A stretch of 64,000 nucleotides of DNA from Cytophagales bacterium (GTDB taxonomy: Bacteria > Bacteroidota > Bacteroidia > Cytophagales > Cyclobacteriaceae), in contig JAKSDO010000152.1 in the NCBI GenBank assembly GCA_022360055.1, positions 16,286 through 80,285 of the forward strand. The letters are read 5' to 3'. The notes under the pieces were generated by a model, which made no database searches, was not told the DNA's origin, and saw only the letters and a list, made by a program, of their open reading frames with translations. Below, one piece after another: positions 19,193 through 28,278 of this stretch. Each line of letters opens with the position of its first letter. Position 1 is the first letter of the stretch. Both the position numbers and the translations under genes were made by a program.

Positions 19193-19978
19193 CTATGCGC
19201 CTTTAAATTCGGGAGCTCTTTTTTCCAAAAATGCTGTTGTGCCTTCCTTAAAATCTTCGGTTTTACAACAATTTGCAAAACTATTCGCTTCAAATTGGTA
19301 TCCGTCTTCGTCTTTTGAATACGTCGCATTTACACAGTTTATAACCATTCCTATTGAAAGCGGCGCATTTTTAAAAACTCTAAGCAGAATTTCTTTGGCT
19401 TTTTCGAGTCCTTCCTCTTTCGTGGTGACTAAATGATTTATTAATCGCAATGATAGGGCGTCATCAGCCCCAAGCATTTCACCGGTCATCATCAATTCCA
19501 GGGCCTTGCCTTTACCAACCAGATGAGTTAACCTTTGCGTTCCACCATAGGCCGGCAGGATTCCGAGGCTTACTTCCGGTTGTCCGAAAAAAGCATTTCC
19601 CGTGCCGATTCTAATATGGCAAGCCATCGATAATTCGCAACCTCCGCCGAGCGCATATCCATTGACTACCGCTATGACGGGTTTTGGACAATTTTCTATT
19701 AAAGAATAAATCTCCTGACCTCTTTCGGAAAATTTCCTGCCATTCAACTCATTCAATTCCGTGAACTCGGAAATATCAGCGCCGGCGACAAAAGCTTTGT
19801 TTCCGGCACCGGTAACTATAATTCCTTTTATCGCAGCAGCATCATATGCATCTTCAATACATGTTTTCAGCTCCGCTAAGGTTATGGAATTTAGAGCGTT
19901 CATTTTTTCCGGACGGTTAATTGTCACGGTAAGGATTCCATTGTCCTGAGCTGTAACAAGATTTTTATAATTTGACAT
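19193..19978 (-). CDS. Enoyl-CoA hydratase/isomerase
   Basis: Crotonase-fold enzyme of 261 residues, adding water to 2-enoyl-CoA in fatty-acid or amino-acid breakdown. The oxyanion-hole segments 'KAFVAGADISEF' and 'GYALGGGCELSMACH' are intact, and the second acidic residue is in 'PEVSLGILPAYGGTQRL'. Both catalytic Glu positions of hydratases are present, favouring hydratase over isomerase activity; the chain-length preference is unknown. It opens the run of minus-strand envelope genes, from which it is metabolically distinct. Confidence 0.92.
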   Translation of the reverse strand: MSNYKNLVTAQDNGILTVTINRPEKMNALNSITLAELKTCIEDAYDAAAIKGIIVTGAGNKAFVAGADISEFTELNELNGRKFSERGQEIYSLIENCPKPVIAVVNGYALGGGCELSMACHIRIGTGNAFFGQPEVSLGILPAYGGTQRLTHLVGKGKALELMMTGEMLGADDALSLRLINHLVTTKEEGLEKAKEILLRVFKNAPLSIGMVINCVNATYSKDEDGYQFEANSFANCCKTEDFKEGTTAFLEKRAPEFKGA

Positions 19979-19999
19979 AGTCTTTTGGCTAGTTTAAGA

Positions 20000-20007
20000 C
20001 AAATATA
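20000..20007 (-). promoter_or_regulatory. -7 promoter element of the enoyl-CoA hydratase unit
   Basis: Minus-strand TATATTTG matches TAnnTTTG, 22 bases before the start codon, with a TTTG about 18 bases further upstream acting as -33 element. Confidence 0.55.
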
Positions 20008-20109
20008 GTCGCAAATTGGTAATCCCAAATGTACAAAATACCACATAACCTTTCATGCGCTTTTATTTGTGATTACAATTAACCTATTTCGCGTAAATTT
20101 TTTTTCAAA

Positions 20110-20117
20110 TAATTTTG
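20110..20117 (+). promoter_or_regulatory. -7 promoter element of metK
   Basis: TAATTTTG matches the Bacteroidota -7 motif 29 bases before the metK ATG. No -33 TTG at good spacing and no SAM-riboswitch fold were found in the leader. Confidence 0.5.
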
Positions 20118-20146
20118 TTTACTCAATATATCACTAAATATTAAAA

Positions 20147-21397
20147 ATGTCATATTTATTTACTTCTGAATCCGTATCTGAGGGGCATCCCGATAAAGTT
20201 TCCGACCAGATATCAGACGCGGTTCTCGATCATCTAATCGCGGCTGATCCGGATTCCAAAGTGGCGGTAGAAACACTTGTGACTACCGGCCTGACGGTAA
20301 TAAGCGGAGAAGTTAAAACAAATGCATATATCGATGTGCAACAGGTAGCCCGTCAGACGATCGAAAGAATAGGGTATACGAAAGGAGAGTATATGTTTGA
20401 CGCTCATTCATGCGGAGTGATATCGGCGATTCATGAACAATCCCCTGACATCAACCAGGGTGTCGTACGAAAGGAGGAAATGGAGCAAGGCGCCGGAGAT
20501 CAGGGCATGATGTTTGGATATGCAACAAATGAAACCGACAATTTCATGCCTCTTTCACTCGATCTGTCGCATTTAATTCTTCAAGAACTTGCTGAAATAA
20601 GAAAAGCAGGTAAACTGATGACCTATCTAAGGCCGGACGCCAAATCTCAGGTCACGATCAGATACGACGGAAACAATAAACCTGAAAAAATTGATACAAT
20701 TGTTGTTTCCACGCAGCATGATGATTTCGATGAAGAAAGCGCTATGCTCGAAAAGATCAAACAGGACGTCATCGGAATCTTGATCCCGAGAGTAAAATCC
20801 AAATTATCTTCAGACATCCGGTCACTGTTTAGCGACGATATCATATATCACGTAAATCCAACCGGCAAATTTGTAATTGGCGGACCGCATGGCGATACCG
20901 GGCTTACCGGAAGAAAAATTATTGTTGACACTTACGGCGGAAAAGGCGCTCACGGAGGAGGAGCATTTTCAGGGAAAGATCCCTCCAAAGTTGACCGGTC
21001 GGCGGCATACGCTACACGACATATCGCTAAAAATCTGGTCGCTGCCGGGATTGCCGACGAAATATTGGTACAAGTTTCCTATGCTATTGGAGTTGCAAAA
21101 CCAATGGGTGTCTACATAAATACCTACGGTACTTCAAAAATCGAACTGTCGGACGGAGAAATCGCGGAAAAAGTCGCGGATATTTTTGATATGCGACCCG
21201 CCGCTATAATTAAAAGATTGAAACTTAAAGAGCCGATTTATTCTCATACGGCTTCCTACGGGCACATGGGCAGAAAACCGGAAATCCTGGATGTGACGTT
21301 CAAGGTAAATGGTAACGACGTGACAAAAACGGTAGAAACATTTACATGGGAGAAACTGGACTTCGTAGAACAGGTAAAACGCGTTTTTGGGTTATAG
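20147..21397 (+). CDS. metK: S-adenosylmethionine synthetase
   Basis: Makes S-adenosylmethionine from methionine and ATP. The 416 residues show the family motifs '[16 protein letters not shown]' (near residue 14), '[12 protein letters not shown]' (the ATP-binding signature) and '[19 protein letters not shown]' (glycine-rich loop and P-loop-like signature). The length is slightly above the 380-400 usual for E. coli-type enzymes but normal for Bacteroidota. It converges on hpf, sharing a terminator. Confidence 0.98.
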   Translation: MSYLFTSESVSEGHPDKVSDQISDAVLDHLIAADPDSKVAVETLVTTGLTVISGEVKTNAYIDVQQVARQTIERIGYTKGEYMFDAHSCGVISAIHEQSPDINQGVVRKEEMEQGAGDQGMMFGYATNETDNFMPLSLDLSHLILQELAEIRKAGKLMTYLRPDAKSQVTIRYDGNNKPEKIDTIVVSTQHDDFDEESAMLEKIKQDVIGILIPRVKSKLSSDIRSLFSDDIIYHVNPTGKFVIGGPHGDTGLTGRKIIVDTYGGKGAHGGGAFSGKDPSKVDRSAAYATRHIAKNLVAAGIADEILVQVSYAIGVAKPMGVYINTYGTSKIELSDGEIAEKVADIFDMRPAAIIKRLKLKEPIYSHTASYGHMGRKPEILDVTFKVNGNDVTKTVETFTWEKLDFVEQVKRVFGL

Positions 21398-21414
21398 ATC
21401 GGAGCGCCTATATC

Positions 21415-21450
21415 GCATTAAAAAAGGGGTCTGAGCCCCTTTTTTAATGC
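21415..21450. terminator. Bidirectional terminator between metK and hpf
   Basis: A perfect inverted repeat (GCATTAAAAAAGGGG, four-to-six-base loop, CCCCTTTTTTAATGC) gives a G/C core with U-runs in both directions. It overlaps the last codons of hpf and serves both converging genes. Confidence 0.93.
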
Positions 21451-21743
21451 GACATTATTTTTTCTTTATGTTTAAGTATCTGTTTTTTCAGTGCATCAAA
21501 CGCTAAATCCGCGGCTGCTTCAAAAGTTTTGGAACGTTCCTTTGCAAATAGCTGATTCCTAGGGATATTCAATTTCACTTCAATTATCTTATTTTCCATA
21601 TTATTATCCCGGTCGAGTCTCATAAAAACTTCTCCGTCAATAATTCTATCGAAAAACCTGTCTAGTTTATCGGCTTTCTTCTGTATGAAATCAATCAACT
21701 TCTGATCAGCGTCAAATCGAATAGAATGCATTTGTAACTTCAT
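21444..21743 (-). CDS. hpf: Ribosome hibernation-promoting factor, short form
   Basis: Small ribosome-associated protein of 99 residues that stops translation in stationary phase. The N-terminus 'MKLQMHSIRFDADQKLIDFI' and the later 'KTFEAAADLAFDALKKQILK' match the HPF/YfiA core, without the C-terminal dimerisation domain of long HPFs, so it is the short form. It is 27 bases after the recombinase gene, in the Bacteroidota order rpsU-xer-hpf. Confidence 0.93.
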   Translation of the reverse strand: MKLQMHSIRFDADQKLIDFIQKKADKLDRFFDRIIDGEVFMRLDRDNNMENKIIEVKLNIPRNQLFAKERSKTFEAAADLAFDALKKQILKHKEKIMSH

Positions 21744-21770
21744 AATAAACCGTTTTAAATTTGAAAATGA

Positions 21771-22649
21771 TTAAGCTTTAGGGTGCGCCTGGTCAAATGC
21801 CTTTTTAAGCTTACCAAGCGAATTGTGGGTATAAACCTGAGTAGCAGCAAGGCTTTGATGCCCCAAGAGGTCTTTCACGGCATTTAAATCCGCTCCTTTA
21901 TCAAGTAGATGCGTTGCATATGTATGTCTTAAAACATGAGGACTTTTCTTATCTACTGAAATTCCGGCAAGATACTTCTTCACAATCCTGTTTATCATCA
22001 TTGGGTAACTCTTCGCTCCTTTATTAGATACGATCAGATATCCATAACTGTTGCCCTGGAATTCATCATTTCTTACGGATAAATATTTTGAAATTAAAGT
22101 GCTTAAGCTCTGTGCAATTGGGATTATTCGCTCTTTATTTCTTTTACCGAAAACCTTAATAGAATTATTTGGCAGATCTATGTTATTGATTTTCAGCTCA
22201 ATCAACTCACCTTGCCTTATCCCTGTGCCGTATAAAATCTCAACTACCAGATAATCTCTTAATTCGGCAAAATTATTATCAAATTTTCCATGATCTAAAA
22301 GGAGGGTCATATCCTTTTCCCGAACAAATTGCGGGAGATTCTTTTTTGTTCTAAGGTTTCCCAGCTTGGTCACAGGACTCTTTTCGACAACTCCTTTTTT
22401 TAACAAGAACTTGAAAAACGATCTAAGGGTAACGAGCTTGCGATTGATGGAATTGGTGTTCAATCCTTTTTCGGAAAGGGAAACAACCCAATCTCTTAGA
22501 ATTGCATGGTTTACCTGCTCAACAGGGACTTCGGGGTAATTCGATTTCAGAAACAGGGATAGCTGATCTAAGTCGTTTTTATAAGAAGTGATTGTGTGTC
22601 TGCTGTACCGCCTTTCGTATTGAAGATATTTAAGAAATGAATTGGTCAT
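21771..22649 (-). CDS. Tyrosine recombinase XerC/XerD
   Basis: Site-specific recombinase that resolves chromosome dimers at dif. Started at the ATG at 22649 it has 292 residues; a TTG at 22676 would add nine non-conserved residues. An N-terminal SAM-like DNA-binding domain ('MTNSFLKYLQYERRYSRHTI' onward) precedes the catalytic domain with the Arg of 'YGTGIRQGEL', the 'HVLRHTYATHLL' box, 'LLGHQSLAATQVYTH' and the nucleophile Tyr. All key residues are present. Bacteroidota genomes usually carry XerC and XerD paralogues; which one this is cannot be decided from the sequence alone. Confidence 0.93.
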   Translation of the reverse strand: MTNSFLKYLQYERRYSRHTITSYKNDLDQLSLFLKSNYPEVPVEQVNHAILRDWVVSLSEKGLNTNSINRKLVTLRSFFKFLLKKGVVEKSPVTKLGNLRTKKNLPQFVREKDMTLLLDHGKFDNNFAELRDYLVVEILYGTGIRQGELIELKINNIDLPNNSIKVFGKRNKERIIPIAQSLSTLISKYLSVRNDEFQGNSYGYLIVSNKGAKSYPMMINRIVKKYLAGISVDKKSPHVLRHTYATHLLDKGADLNAVKDLLGHQSLAATQVYTHNSLGKLKKAFDQAHPKA

Positions 22650-22718
22650 GTTTAAGAAACCCGGAATTGTCACCAAGTTTATTAAACATAAGTAAAAGAA
22701 TGATAAAAGTAAATCTAT

Positions 22719-22913
22719 CTAGTAATTTTCTTTTGCATACATCTTTTCCCTGTATGCAGCTTTGATTTTCACAGTTCTTCTCTTAACCGATGGCTTCTCA
22801 TAGAAATTTCTACCTCTTATCTCCTTCAAAATGCCTGTCCTTTCAAATTTCTTTTTAAAACGCTTCAAAGCTTTGTCGATCGATTCGTTTTCCTTTACGT
22901 TGATAATGATCAT
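22719..22913 (-). CDS. rpsU: 30S ribosomal protein S21
   Basis: Basic 64-residue protein of the small subunit, with the family features '[21 protein letters not shown]' in outline and a basic C-terminus. It leads the rpsU-xer-hpf group, 69 bases before the recombinase start. In Bacteroidota S21 is linked to the masked anti-Shine-Dalgarno system, so its position in front of the group is of interest for expression level. Confidence 0.95.
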   Translation of the reverse strand: MIIINVKENESIDKALKRFKKKFERTGILKEIRGRNFYEKPSVKRRTVKIKAAYREKMYAKENY

Positions 22914-22948
22914 TAAAGTAAATTTTCAGTTTTTTTGAAATCGGACCG

Positions 22949-22956
22949 CAAATATA
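22949..22956 (-). promoter_or_regulatory. Promoter element of rpsU
   Basis: Minus-strand TATATTTG matches TAnnTTTG, about 35 bases before the rpsU start, with a TTG about 20 bases upstream. Confidence 0.55.
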
Positions 22957-23077
22957 GAATTTCTTTTTTACAAGATCAATATCTAAGCAAAGATATCTTC
23001 TTAATACAAATTCAGGTTTTAGAACCTCTTTTTTGATCTATTTATGCGCAATGATTTTTAATTAATTCGTCAGCTTG

Positions 23078-23085
23078 TAGTTTTG
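23078..23085 (+). promoter_or_regulatory. Possible -7 element of hisS
   Basis: TAGTTTTG fits TAnnTTTG. It would place a transcript start close to 23092, about 100 bases before the likely hisS start at 23192 and 10 before an in-frame ATG at 23102. No good -33 element is seen. Confidence 0.45.
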
Positions 23086-23191
23086 CTGAAATTCTTATTT
23101 TATGAAACCGGTAGGACCGGAGCAAATTCAGGACACACACGAGCACGATGATATTGCTCTGTGTATCGGCAATCTAAAAAAATATACACGG

Positions 23192-24565
23192 ATGAAAAAA
23201 CAAAAACCTTCCATTCCACAGGGGACAAGGGATTTTGGACCTGAAAAGATGCTGAGGAGGCAGTTTATATTAAATGCGATAAAAAATGTATTCGAAAAAT
23301 TTGGCTATCAGCCCCTGGAAACTCCTGCGATGGAAAATCTTTCTGTTTTAACCGGGAAATATGGAACGGAAGGCGATCAGCTCTTGTACAAAATCCTCAA
23401 TTCAGGAGACTTTCTTTCAAAATCGAGCGAAGCGGATTTTCAAAATGGCTCCAAATTCATTTTACCTAAAATAAGTGAAAAGGGGCTCAGATACGACCTT
23501 ACCGTGCCGTTTGCACGTTATGTTGTCATGAACCGGCACGAAATTTCATTCCCGTTCAAGAGATATCAAATTCAACCTGTATGGCGTGCAGACCGACCTC
23601 AAAAGGGAAGATACAGAGAGTTTTACCAATGCGACGCTGATATAGTTGGCACAAGCTCATTGATTTGTGAAGCCGAAATCATGCTTATGATCAAAGAGGT
23701 CATGACCAATCTCGGAATTGAAGGTTTTACCATCTTACTCAACAATAGAAAATTATTAACAGCAATTACGGAATTGATTGGTGCACATGGAAAGGAAACG
23801 GCTTTTTGTGTGGCGATTGATAAATTGGACAAAGTAGGCCGAGAAAAGGTAGAGGAAGAATTGGTTGCAGGCGGGTTCTCGGAAGAATCGGTCCAAAAGC
23901 TCGACCCCTTTTATAAAATTAAGGGATCAAACGCCCAAAAAATAATCCAACTTGAAAAATTGCTCAGCTCAAGTGAGATCGGAAAAGAAGGAATGGATGA
24001 AATTAAGCTGGTTTTTGAATATCTCAATGATTTTGGCTTTGAGGATGCCCGCATCGATCTGGATATAACACTCGCGCGCGGCCTAAGCTATTATACAGGA
24101 ACCATTCTTGAAGTTCGAGCTAATAATTCGGCCATAAAAAGCAGCATATCCGGCGGAGGAAGGTATGATAATCTAACGGGCGCGTTTGGCCTGGAGGGAG
24201 TTTCAGGGGTCGGATTTTCGTTTGGTGTGGATAGGATTTATGATGTTCTTGAGGATTTGGACCTTTTTCCAAAAGAATATCAATCTTCGACAAAGGTCTT
24301 GCTACTTAATTTTGACCGGGACTCGTTTAAAAAAGCATTGAAAATTCTGGCAAAATTAAGGTCGGCCGGAGTAAAAAGTGAAATCTATCCGGATCCTGCA
24401 AAGATCAAGAAGCAGATGAATTATGCAAACAAAAAGGGTGTTCCTTATGTATTGATGATTGGTGAAAATGAAATTAAAGAAGGGAAGTATCAATTGAAAA
24501 ACATGGATACGGGCGAACAACTTAAACTTGATATTGATCAAATTTTGGAGCATTTTTCCAATTAA
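23192..24565 (+). CDS. hisS: Histidyl-tRNA synthetase
   Basis: Class II synthetase charging tRNA-His. From the ATG at 23192 it has 457 residues and begins 'MKKQKPSIPQGTRDFGPEKM', the normal family start (GTRDF loop). Motif 2 is visible as 'VWRADRPQKGRYREFYQCDAD' in outline, and the His-binding 'RGLSYYTGTILEV' plus motif 3 'GVGFSFGVDR' follow; the C-terminal anticodon-binding domain covers about 360-457. An in-frame ATG at 23102 would add 30 residues that lack family similarity; I favour 23192 but the promoter position leaves this open. Confidence 0.96.
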   Translation: MKKQKPSIPQGTRDFGPEKMLRRQFILNAIKNVFEKFGYQPLETPAMENLSVLTGKYGTEGDQLLYKILNSGDFLSKSSEADFQNGSKFILPKISEKGLRYDLTVPFARYVVMNRHEISFPFKRYQIQPVWRADRPQKGRYREFYQCDADIVGTSSLICEAEIMLMIKEVMTNLGIEGFTILLNNRKLLTAITELIGAHGKETAFCVAIDKLDKVGREKVEEELVAGGFSEESVQKLDPFYKIKGSNAQKIIQLEKLLSSSEIGKEGMDEIKLVFEYLNDFGFEDARIDLDITLARGLSYYTGTILEVRANNSAIKSSISGGGRYDNLTGAFGLEGVSGVGFSFGVDRIYDVLEDLDLFPKEYQSSTKVLLLNFDRDSFKKALKILAKLRSAGVKSEIYPDPAKIKKQMNYANKKGVPYVLMIGENEIKEGKYQLKNMDTGEQLKLDIDQILEHFSN

Positions 24566-24654
24566 ATTTGATTTCAGTTACATCTTAAGGCGCAATAAGT
24601 ATAAATAATTAAATTTGACTTGGCTCGTTAACTCACTGTTGAATAAGTCTTATT

Positions 24655-26562
24655 TTGTTTCCGGTAAAAAAAAGTTTATTTCTTTCGCTGCTTTTTCTGC
24701 TCGCCTGCCTGCATCAGGCCATTGGGCAAGGGGCAAAGTTTGAAGTCAATTCAGACATTGGATGTAATCCGTTTACCGTTGTCGTTACCGACTTGTCGGG
24801 CGCCCCTGATACCGTTGCGGTAAATTACGACTGGGGGGATGGTAGCCCGCTGGATTCGACCGAGTATCATACGTATTCGCAACCCGGTACTTATACCATC
24901 ATTCAAACGGTGGCAAACGCTAATCCTCGACAAGACACTGCAATAGTTGAAGTAATTAATCAATACCCTCCGGAGTTTCACTTATTCAATTGCAAGGGCA
25001 CCTTTGGTTCCGTCATAGTTCAGGATACCCTGTACGAAGCTTTTGAAATCGATTGGGGAGACGGCAACTCTGAAATCGCACCCGCATATGCGCTTGTTAC
25101 CCACAACTATGGAGTTATAAGCAGTTTTAACGTAACCGTCAAAGGACTAATAAACGGATCACAAACTGCGACTGATTCGTCCAATATAAATTGTCATTCG
25201 ACAACTAAAAGACTTAACATGATCATCGATATTCAACCGGCAGTCCTTAATGAGGTCCAGGTTGTTGAAACCGATAATACCAGCGGAAGTATATCCATAA
25301 ATTATACACTGCAACCCGACAATAACTATTTAATTGAATTGAAAAGCCAAAACCAGCCGGGCTATACAATTGTAGATACGATCAACCAGGTATTAAATCC
25401 CGATAATTATCTCATCCGGAATCTGAATACAGCAGATAATTACTACTGTATAAGCGTCACGGCATTTGACCCGTGTGACGGAGACAGGAGGCAATCCAAT
25501 ATTGGCTGCAGCATTAATTTAACTTCAACGGCACAAAATCAGCAAAACTTGGTTGAGTGGTTTACCTCTTCATCTGATTTTCTGAACTATACTGTTTATA
25601 AGGATGGAGCCGTTGCTTCGACAATAACCAATCAGGGGCAAACTCAATTCACAGACGATCAGGTTGTCTGCGGGATAAATTACAACTATCAGTTGAGCAT
25701 GATGGAAAATAATGGATTTTTAAGTATATCGGATACTAGCTCAGTGACGGCCATAAGCACCGACATCCCGGAGCCGATAATCAATATTTCTGCGACAGTC
25801 TCCGGGCAGGACATAATTATAAGTTGGGAAGAGCCGCAAAATTACGTGGCGACCGGGTACGTTATTTCAAGATCAAAAGACAGTAATAATTACGAGGTAT
25901 TGGATACGCTGACGACAAACTCATATACCGACCCGAATTTATTTACTCAAAGCACCCAATATTTTTACAAAATCGAATATTTTGACGCCTGTGGAAATTT
26001 GTCTGAAGAAAGTATCGTGGCAAGCCCGGTCTTGTTGGTAAGTGAATCGGACAAGACCTTATACTGGACAAACTATGAAGGTTGGTCAAACGGAATAAGT
26101 GGGTACCTGCTTGAAAAGTACGATGAAAATGGAAACCTGATAGAAACCATTGATTTGGGGATCTCGACGAGTTACCGGGAAGATCCTGTCTCAAACCCTT
26201 ATCAGTTTATTAGCTACAAAATAATTGCCATCCCGAATGATTTTACCAACGGAAATGTTGAATCAAATCTATTGAAAGTGATTTACAGGTCAAAAGTAGC
26301 ATTTCCAAATGCATTTTCGCCGGATGGTGACGGATTAAATGATATTTTTAATTTTGAGAGTAGATTTATTAAGGCCGTGCGCATGAAAATCTTTAACCGG
26401 TGGGGCGAGCTGGTATATCAAACTACTGAAGTTGATCGGGGTTGGGACGGCACCATTAATGGAAAGCCGGCGCCCCTGGGAACTTATATCCATCACACGG
26501 AGTTGACAGATGATATGGGCATTACGTTTATAAAATCCGGAGAAATCATATTAATAAGATAA
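24655..26562 (+). CDS. PKD-domain T9SS substrate with type B sorting domain
   Basis: Secreted 635-residue protein. A TTG start is used because a stop lies just upstream and no ATG is near; it yields a clean signal peptide (about 1-24). A PKD-like domain follows (about 30-105, 'VNYDWGDGSP'), then fibronectin-like modules (about 205-550). The last about 90 residues ('NAFSPDGDGLNDIF', 'MKIFNRWGELVY', 'GWDGTINGKPAPLGTY') are the gliding-motility C-terminal domain, the type B sorting signal of the type IX system. The protein should be secreted through SprA and attached or released outside. It precedes ybaB by 12 bases, perhaps only by chance. Confidence 0.92.
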   Translation: MFPVKKSLFLSLLFLLACLHQAIGQGAKFEVNSDIGCNPFTVVVTDLSGAPDTVAVNYDWGDGSPLDSTEYHTYSQPGTYTIIQTVANANPRQDTAIVEVINQYPPEFHLFNCKGTFGSVIVQDTLYEAFEIDWGDGNSEIAPAYALVTHNYGVISSFNVTVKGLINGSQTATDSSNINCHSTTKRLNMIIDIQPAVLNEVQVVETDNTSGSISINYTLQPDNNYLIELKSQNQPGYTIVDTINQVLNPDNYLIRNLNTADNYYCISVTAFDPCDGDRRQSNIGCSINLTSTAQNQQNLVEWFTSSSDFLNYTVYKDGAVASTITNQGQTQFTDDQVVCGINYNYQLSMMENNGFLSISDTSSVTAISTDIPEPIINISATVSGQDIIISWEEPQNYVATGYVISRSKDSNNYEVLDTLTTNSYTDPNLFTQSTQYFYKIEYFDACGNLSEESIVASPVLLVSESDKTLYWTNYEGWSNGISGYLLEKYDENGNLIETIDLGISTSYREDPVSNPYQFISYKIIAIPNDFTNGNVESNLLKVIYRSKVAFPNAFSPDGDGLNDIFNFESRFIKAVRMKIFNRWGELVYQTTEVDRGWDGTINGKPAPLGTYIHHTELTDDMGITFIKSGEIILIR

Positions 26563-26574
26563 AATTGTATACAT

Positions 26575-26904
26575 ATGGACATGGCGAATATGTTTGGGAA
26601 AATGCGTGAGATGCAAACCAAACTGAAAGAGGTGCAAGAAAATCTCGACAAGATTACAGCGGAAGGCGAGTCCGGAGGCGGTATGGTAAAAGCAACCGTT
26701 AACGGAAGGAAAAAGGTAATCTCCGTCCAAATCGAAGAATCTTTAATGACCAAAGAAGACAGAGAAACGGTCCAGGATCTGGTGGTGGCCGCAATCAATG
26801 CAGCGTTACAAAATGTTGAAATCAAGTCCGGCGAAGAAATAAAAAAAACAACCGAAGGCATGATGCCAAATATACCCGGATTGGATCTTAGCAAGATGTT
26901 TTAA
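26575..26904 (+). CDS. YbaB/EbfC nucleoid-associated protein
   Basis: Small DNA-binding protein of 109 residues that forms a tweezer-like dimer. The sequence 'MFGKMREMQTKLKEVQENL' and 'GMVKATVNGRKKVISVQI' are typical. Start at 26575 or the ATG two codons later are both possible. Its stop overlaps the next start (TAATG), so the glycosyltransferase is coupled to it. recR/dnaX, the usual partners in proteobacteria, are absent. Confidence 0.93.
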   Translation: MDMANMFGKMREMQTKLKEVQENLDKITAEGESGGGMVKATVNGRKKVISVQIEESLMTKEDRETVQDLVVAAINAALQNVEIKSGEEIKKTTEGMMPNIPGLDLSKMF

Positions 26905-27914
26905 TGGCATCCGTATCCATTGTAATTCTGAATTATAACGGCAAACATTACCTGGAAAAGTTCCTTCGGACCGTTATAAAAAATTCAAAAGGTCATGAGA
27001 TCGTTGTCGCTGACAACAATTCAAGCGATGGATCAATTGATTTCTTAAAAAGAAACTTTGATGGGCTTAAAATTATTTCGTTCGATCGGAATTTCGGATT
27101 TTGTGAAGGATACAACAAAGCGCTATGCCAGCTTTCAAGTGATTTTTTTGTGCTTCTTAATTCCGATATTGAAGTTACTGAAAATTGGATAGAACCGGTT
27201 CTAAACCTTTTTGATAAAGATGAAAAGATCGCGGCGGCACAGCCAAAATTATTGGATTACAATAAAAAAAAGAAATTTGAATATGCCGGAGGAGCAGGAG
27301 GATATATCGATAAATACGGCTATCCGTTTTGCAGAGGCCGGATATTCGATTCGATCGAAGATGACAGAGGTCAATATGACGATACAACAGAGATCTTTTG
27401 GGCGTCCGGCGCTTGCTTGTTTATAAGAGGAAATTTGTTCAAAAAATACGGTGGATTTGATGCGGACTTTTTCGCTCACATGGAAGAAATCGACCTTTGC
27501 TGGAGGTTGAAACAAGATGGTTTCAAGATATTCTACTGTGCCGAATCGACAATATTTCATGTCGGAGGAGGCACGCTGGCGTATGCCAATCCCCAAAAGA
27601 CCTATCTGAATTTCAGGAATAGCCTTATGGTGTTATTCAAAAATCTTCCGACAAACGAATTTATTGCAAAATTGATTCTCAGATGGTTGCTGGATTATAT
27701 TGCGGCTACAAAGTTTCTCCTGACCGGAAACATTAAGGATTCAATAATGGTGATAAAAGCACATCTGTACATTTGGAAAAACATCGCGCCTCTTTATAAA
27801 AAAAGAAAATTAGCGCATCATTCCAGACGCAATCTGACTGGTGTGTACAATAAATTTCTCCTATTCACCTATCATATTGCAAGGGTAAGGAATTTCAGTG
27901 ATTTGAAATTTTAG
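26904..27914 (+). CDS. Family 2 glycosyltransferase
   Basis: Inverting GT-A enzyme of 336 residues, transferring a sugar from an NDP-sugar to a growing glycan, probably at the membrane. Visible are the N-terminal 'VSIVILNYNGKHYLEKFL' strand, 'VVADNNSSDGS' (nucleotide binding), 'FVLLNSDIEVTENWI' (DxD-like) and 'FFAHMEEIDLCWRLKQDGFK' (acceptor/catalytic Asp region). Most like the rhamnosyl/hexosyltransferase branch. It overlaps ybaB by one base. The real acceptor is unknown; it could serve the surface polysaccharide whose flippase is at 17.7-19.2 kb. Confidence 0.9.
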   Translation: MASVSIVILNYNGKHYLEKFLRTVIKNSKGHEIVVADNNSSDGSIDFLKRNFDGLKIISFDRNFGFCEGYNKALCQLSSDFFVLLNSDIEVTENWIEPVLNLFDKDEKIAAAQPKLLDYNKKKKFEYAGGAGGYIDKYGYPFCRGRIFDSIEDDRGQYDDTTEIFWASGACLFIRGNLFKKYGGFDADFFAHMEEIDLCWRLKQDGFKIFYCAESTIFHVGGGTLAYANPQKTYLNFRNSLMVLFKNLPTNEFIAKLILRWLLDYIAATKFLLTGNIKDSIMVIKAHLYIWKNIAPLYKKRKLAHHSRRNLTGVYNKFLLFTYHIARVRNFSDLKF

Positions 27915-27920
27915 AAGGTG

Positions 27921-28136
27921 TCAGTACCACAAAACATTCTTTCTTCGCCGCATTTGCTTCCTCAAATTGAGGATCCAAGCCAAACCCAGGTAAATAATTA
28001 CCGGCGAACCGAAAGTGAGAAAAGAAGCATATATAAAAAAAATCCTAATACTTGAGATCGGAATATCCAATTTTTCTCCTAGTCTTGTACATACGCCAAA
28101 TGTCTGTGTCTCGAAAAAAGTTTGAATTTTTTTCAT
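27921..28136 (-). CDS. PspC-domain small membrane protein
   Basis: A 71-residue protein made of almost only a PspC domain: an N-terminal 'FETQTFGVCTRLGEKLDI' segment and a hydrophobic helix pair (about 28-58, 'IRIFFIYASFLTFGSPVIIYLGLAWIL' in outline), then a basic tail. PspC proteins sense membrane stress in enterobacteria, but the short Bacteroidota forms are of unknown role. It converges on the glycosyltransferase gene with a six-base gap. Confidence 0.85.
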   Translation of the reverse strand: MKKIQTFFETQTFGVCTRLGEKLDIPISSIRIFFIYASFLTFGSPVIIYLGLAWILNLRKQMRRRKNVLWY

Positions 28137-28212
28137 TTTTTGAAGTATTTTTGACTAAAATCAAACTATAAATTCTTCCAATACAAAAATAGCATCTTTT
28201 TTTTTTGTAATG

Positions 28213-28243
28213 TTGGAATAATTAAAATATAGCAATATTTTTG
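28213..28243 (+). promoter_or_regulatory. Promoter of the OmpA/TPR lipoprotein gene
   Basis: A TTG at 28213-28215, twenty bases of spacer and TATTTTTG at 28236-28243 match the Bacteroidota TTG/TAnnTTTG promoter. The start codon follows 35 bases later. Confidence 0.65.
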
Positions 28244-28278
28244 CCCAAAGCTAACTTTTAATTTAAATAGAAATCCAG

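Noticed and set aside
20008..20146. SAM riboswitch before metK
   Set aside because: No SAM-riboswitch core was recognised in the leader.
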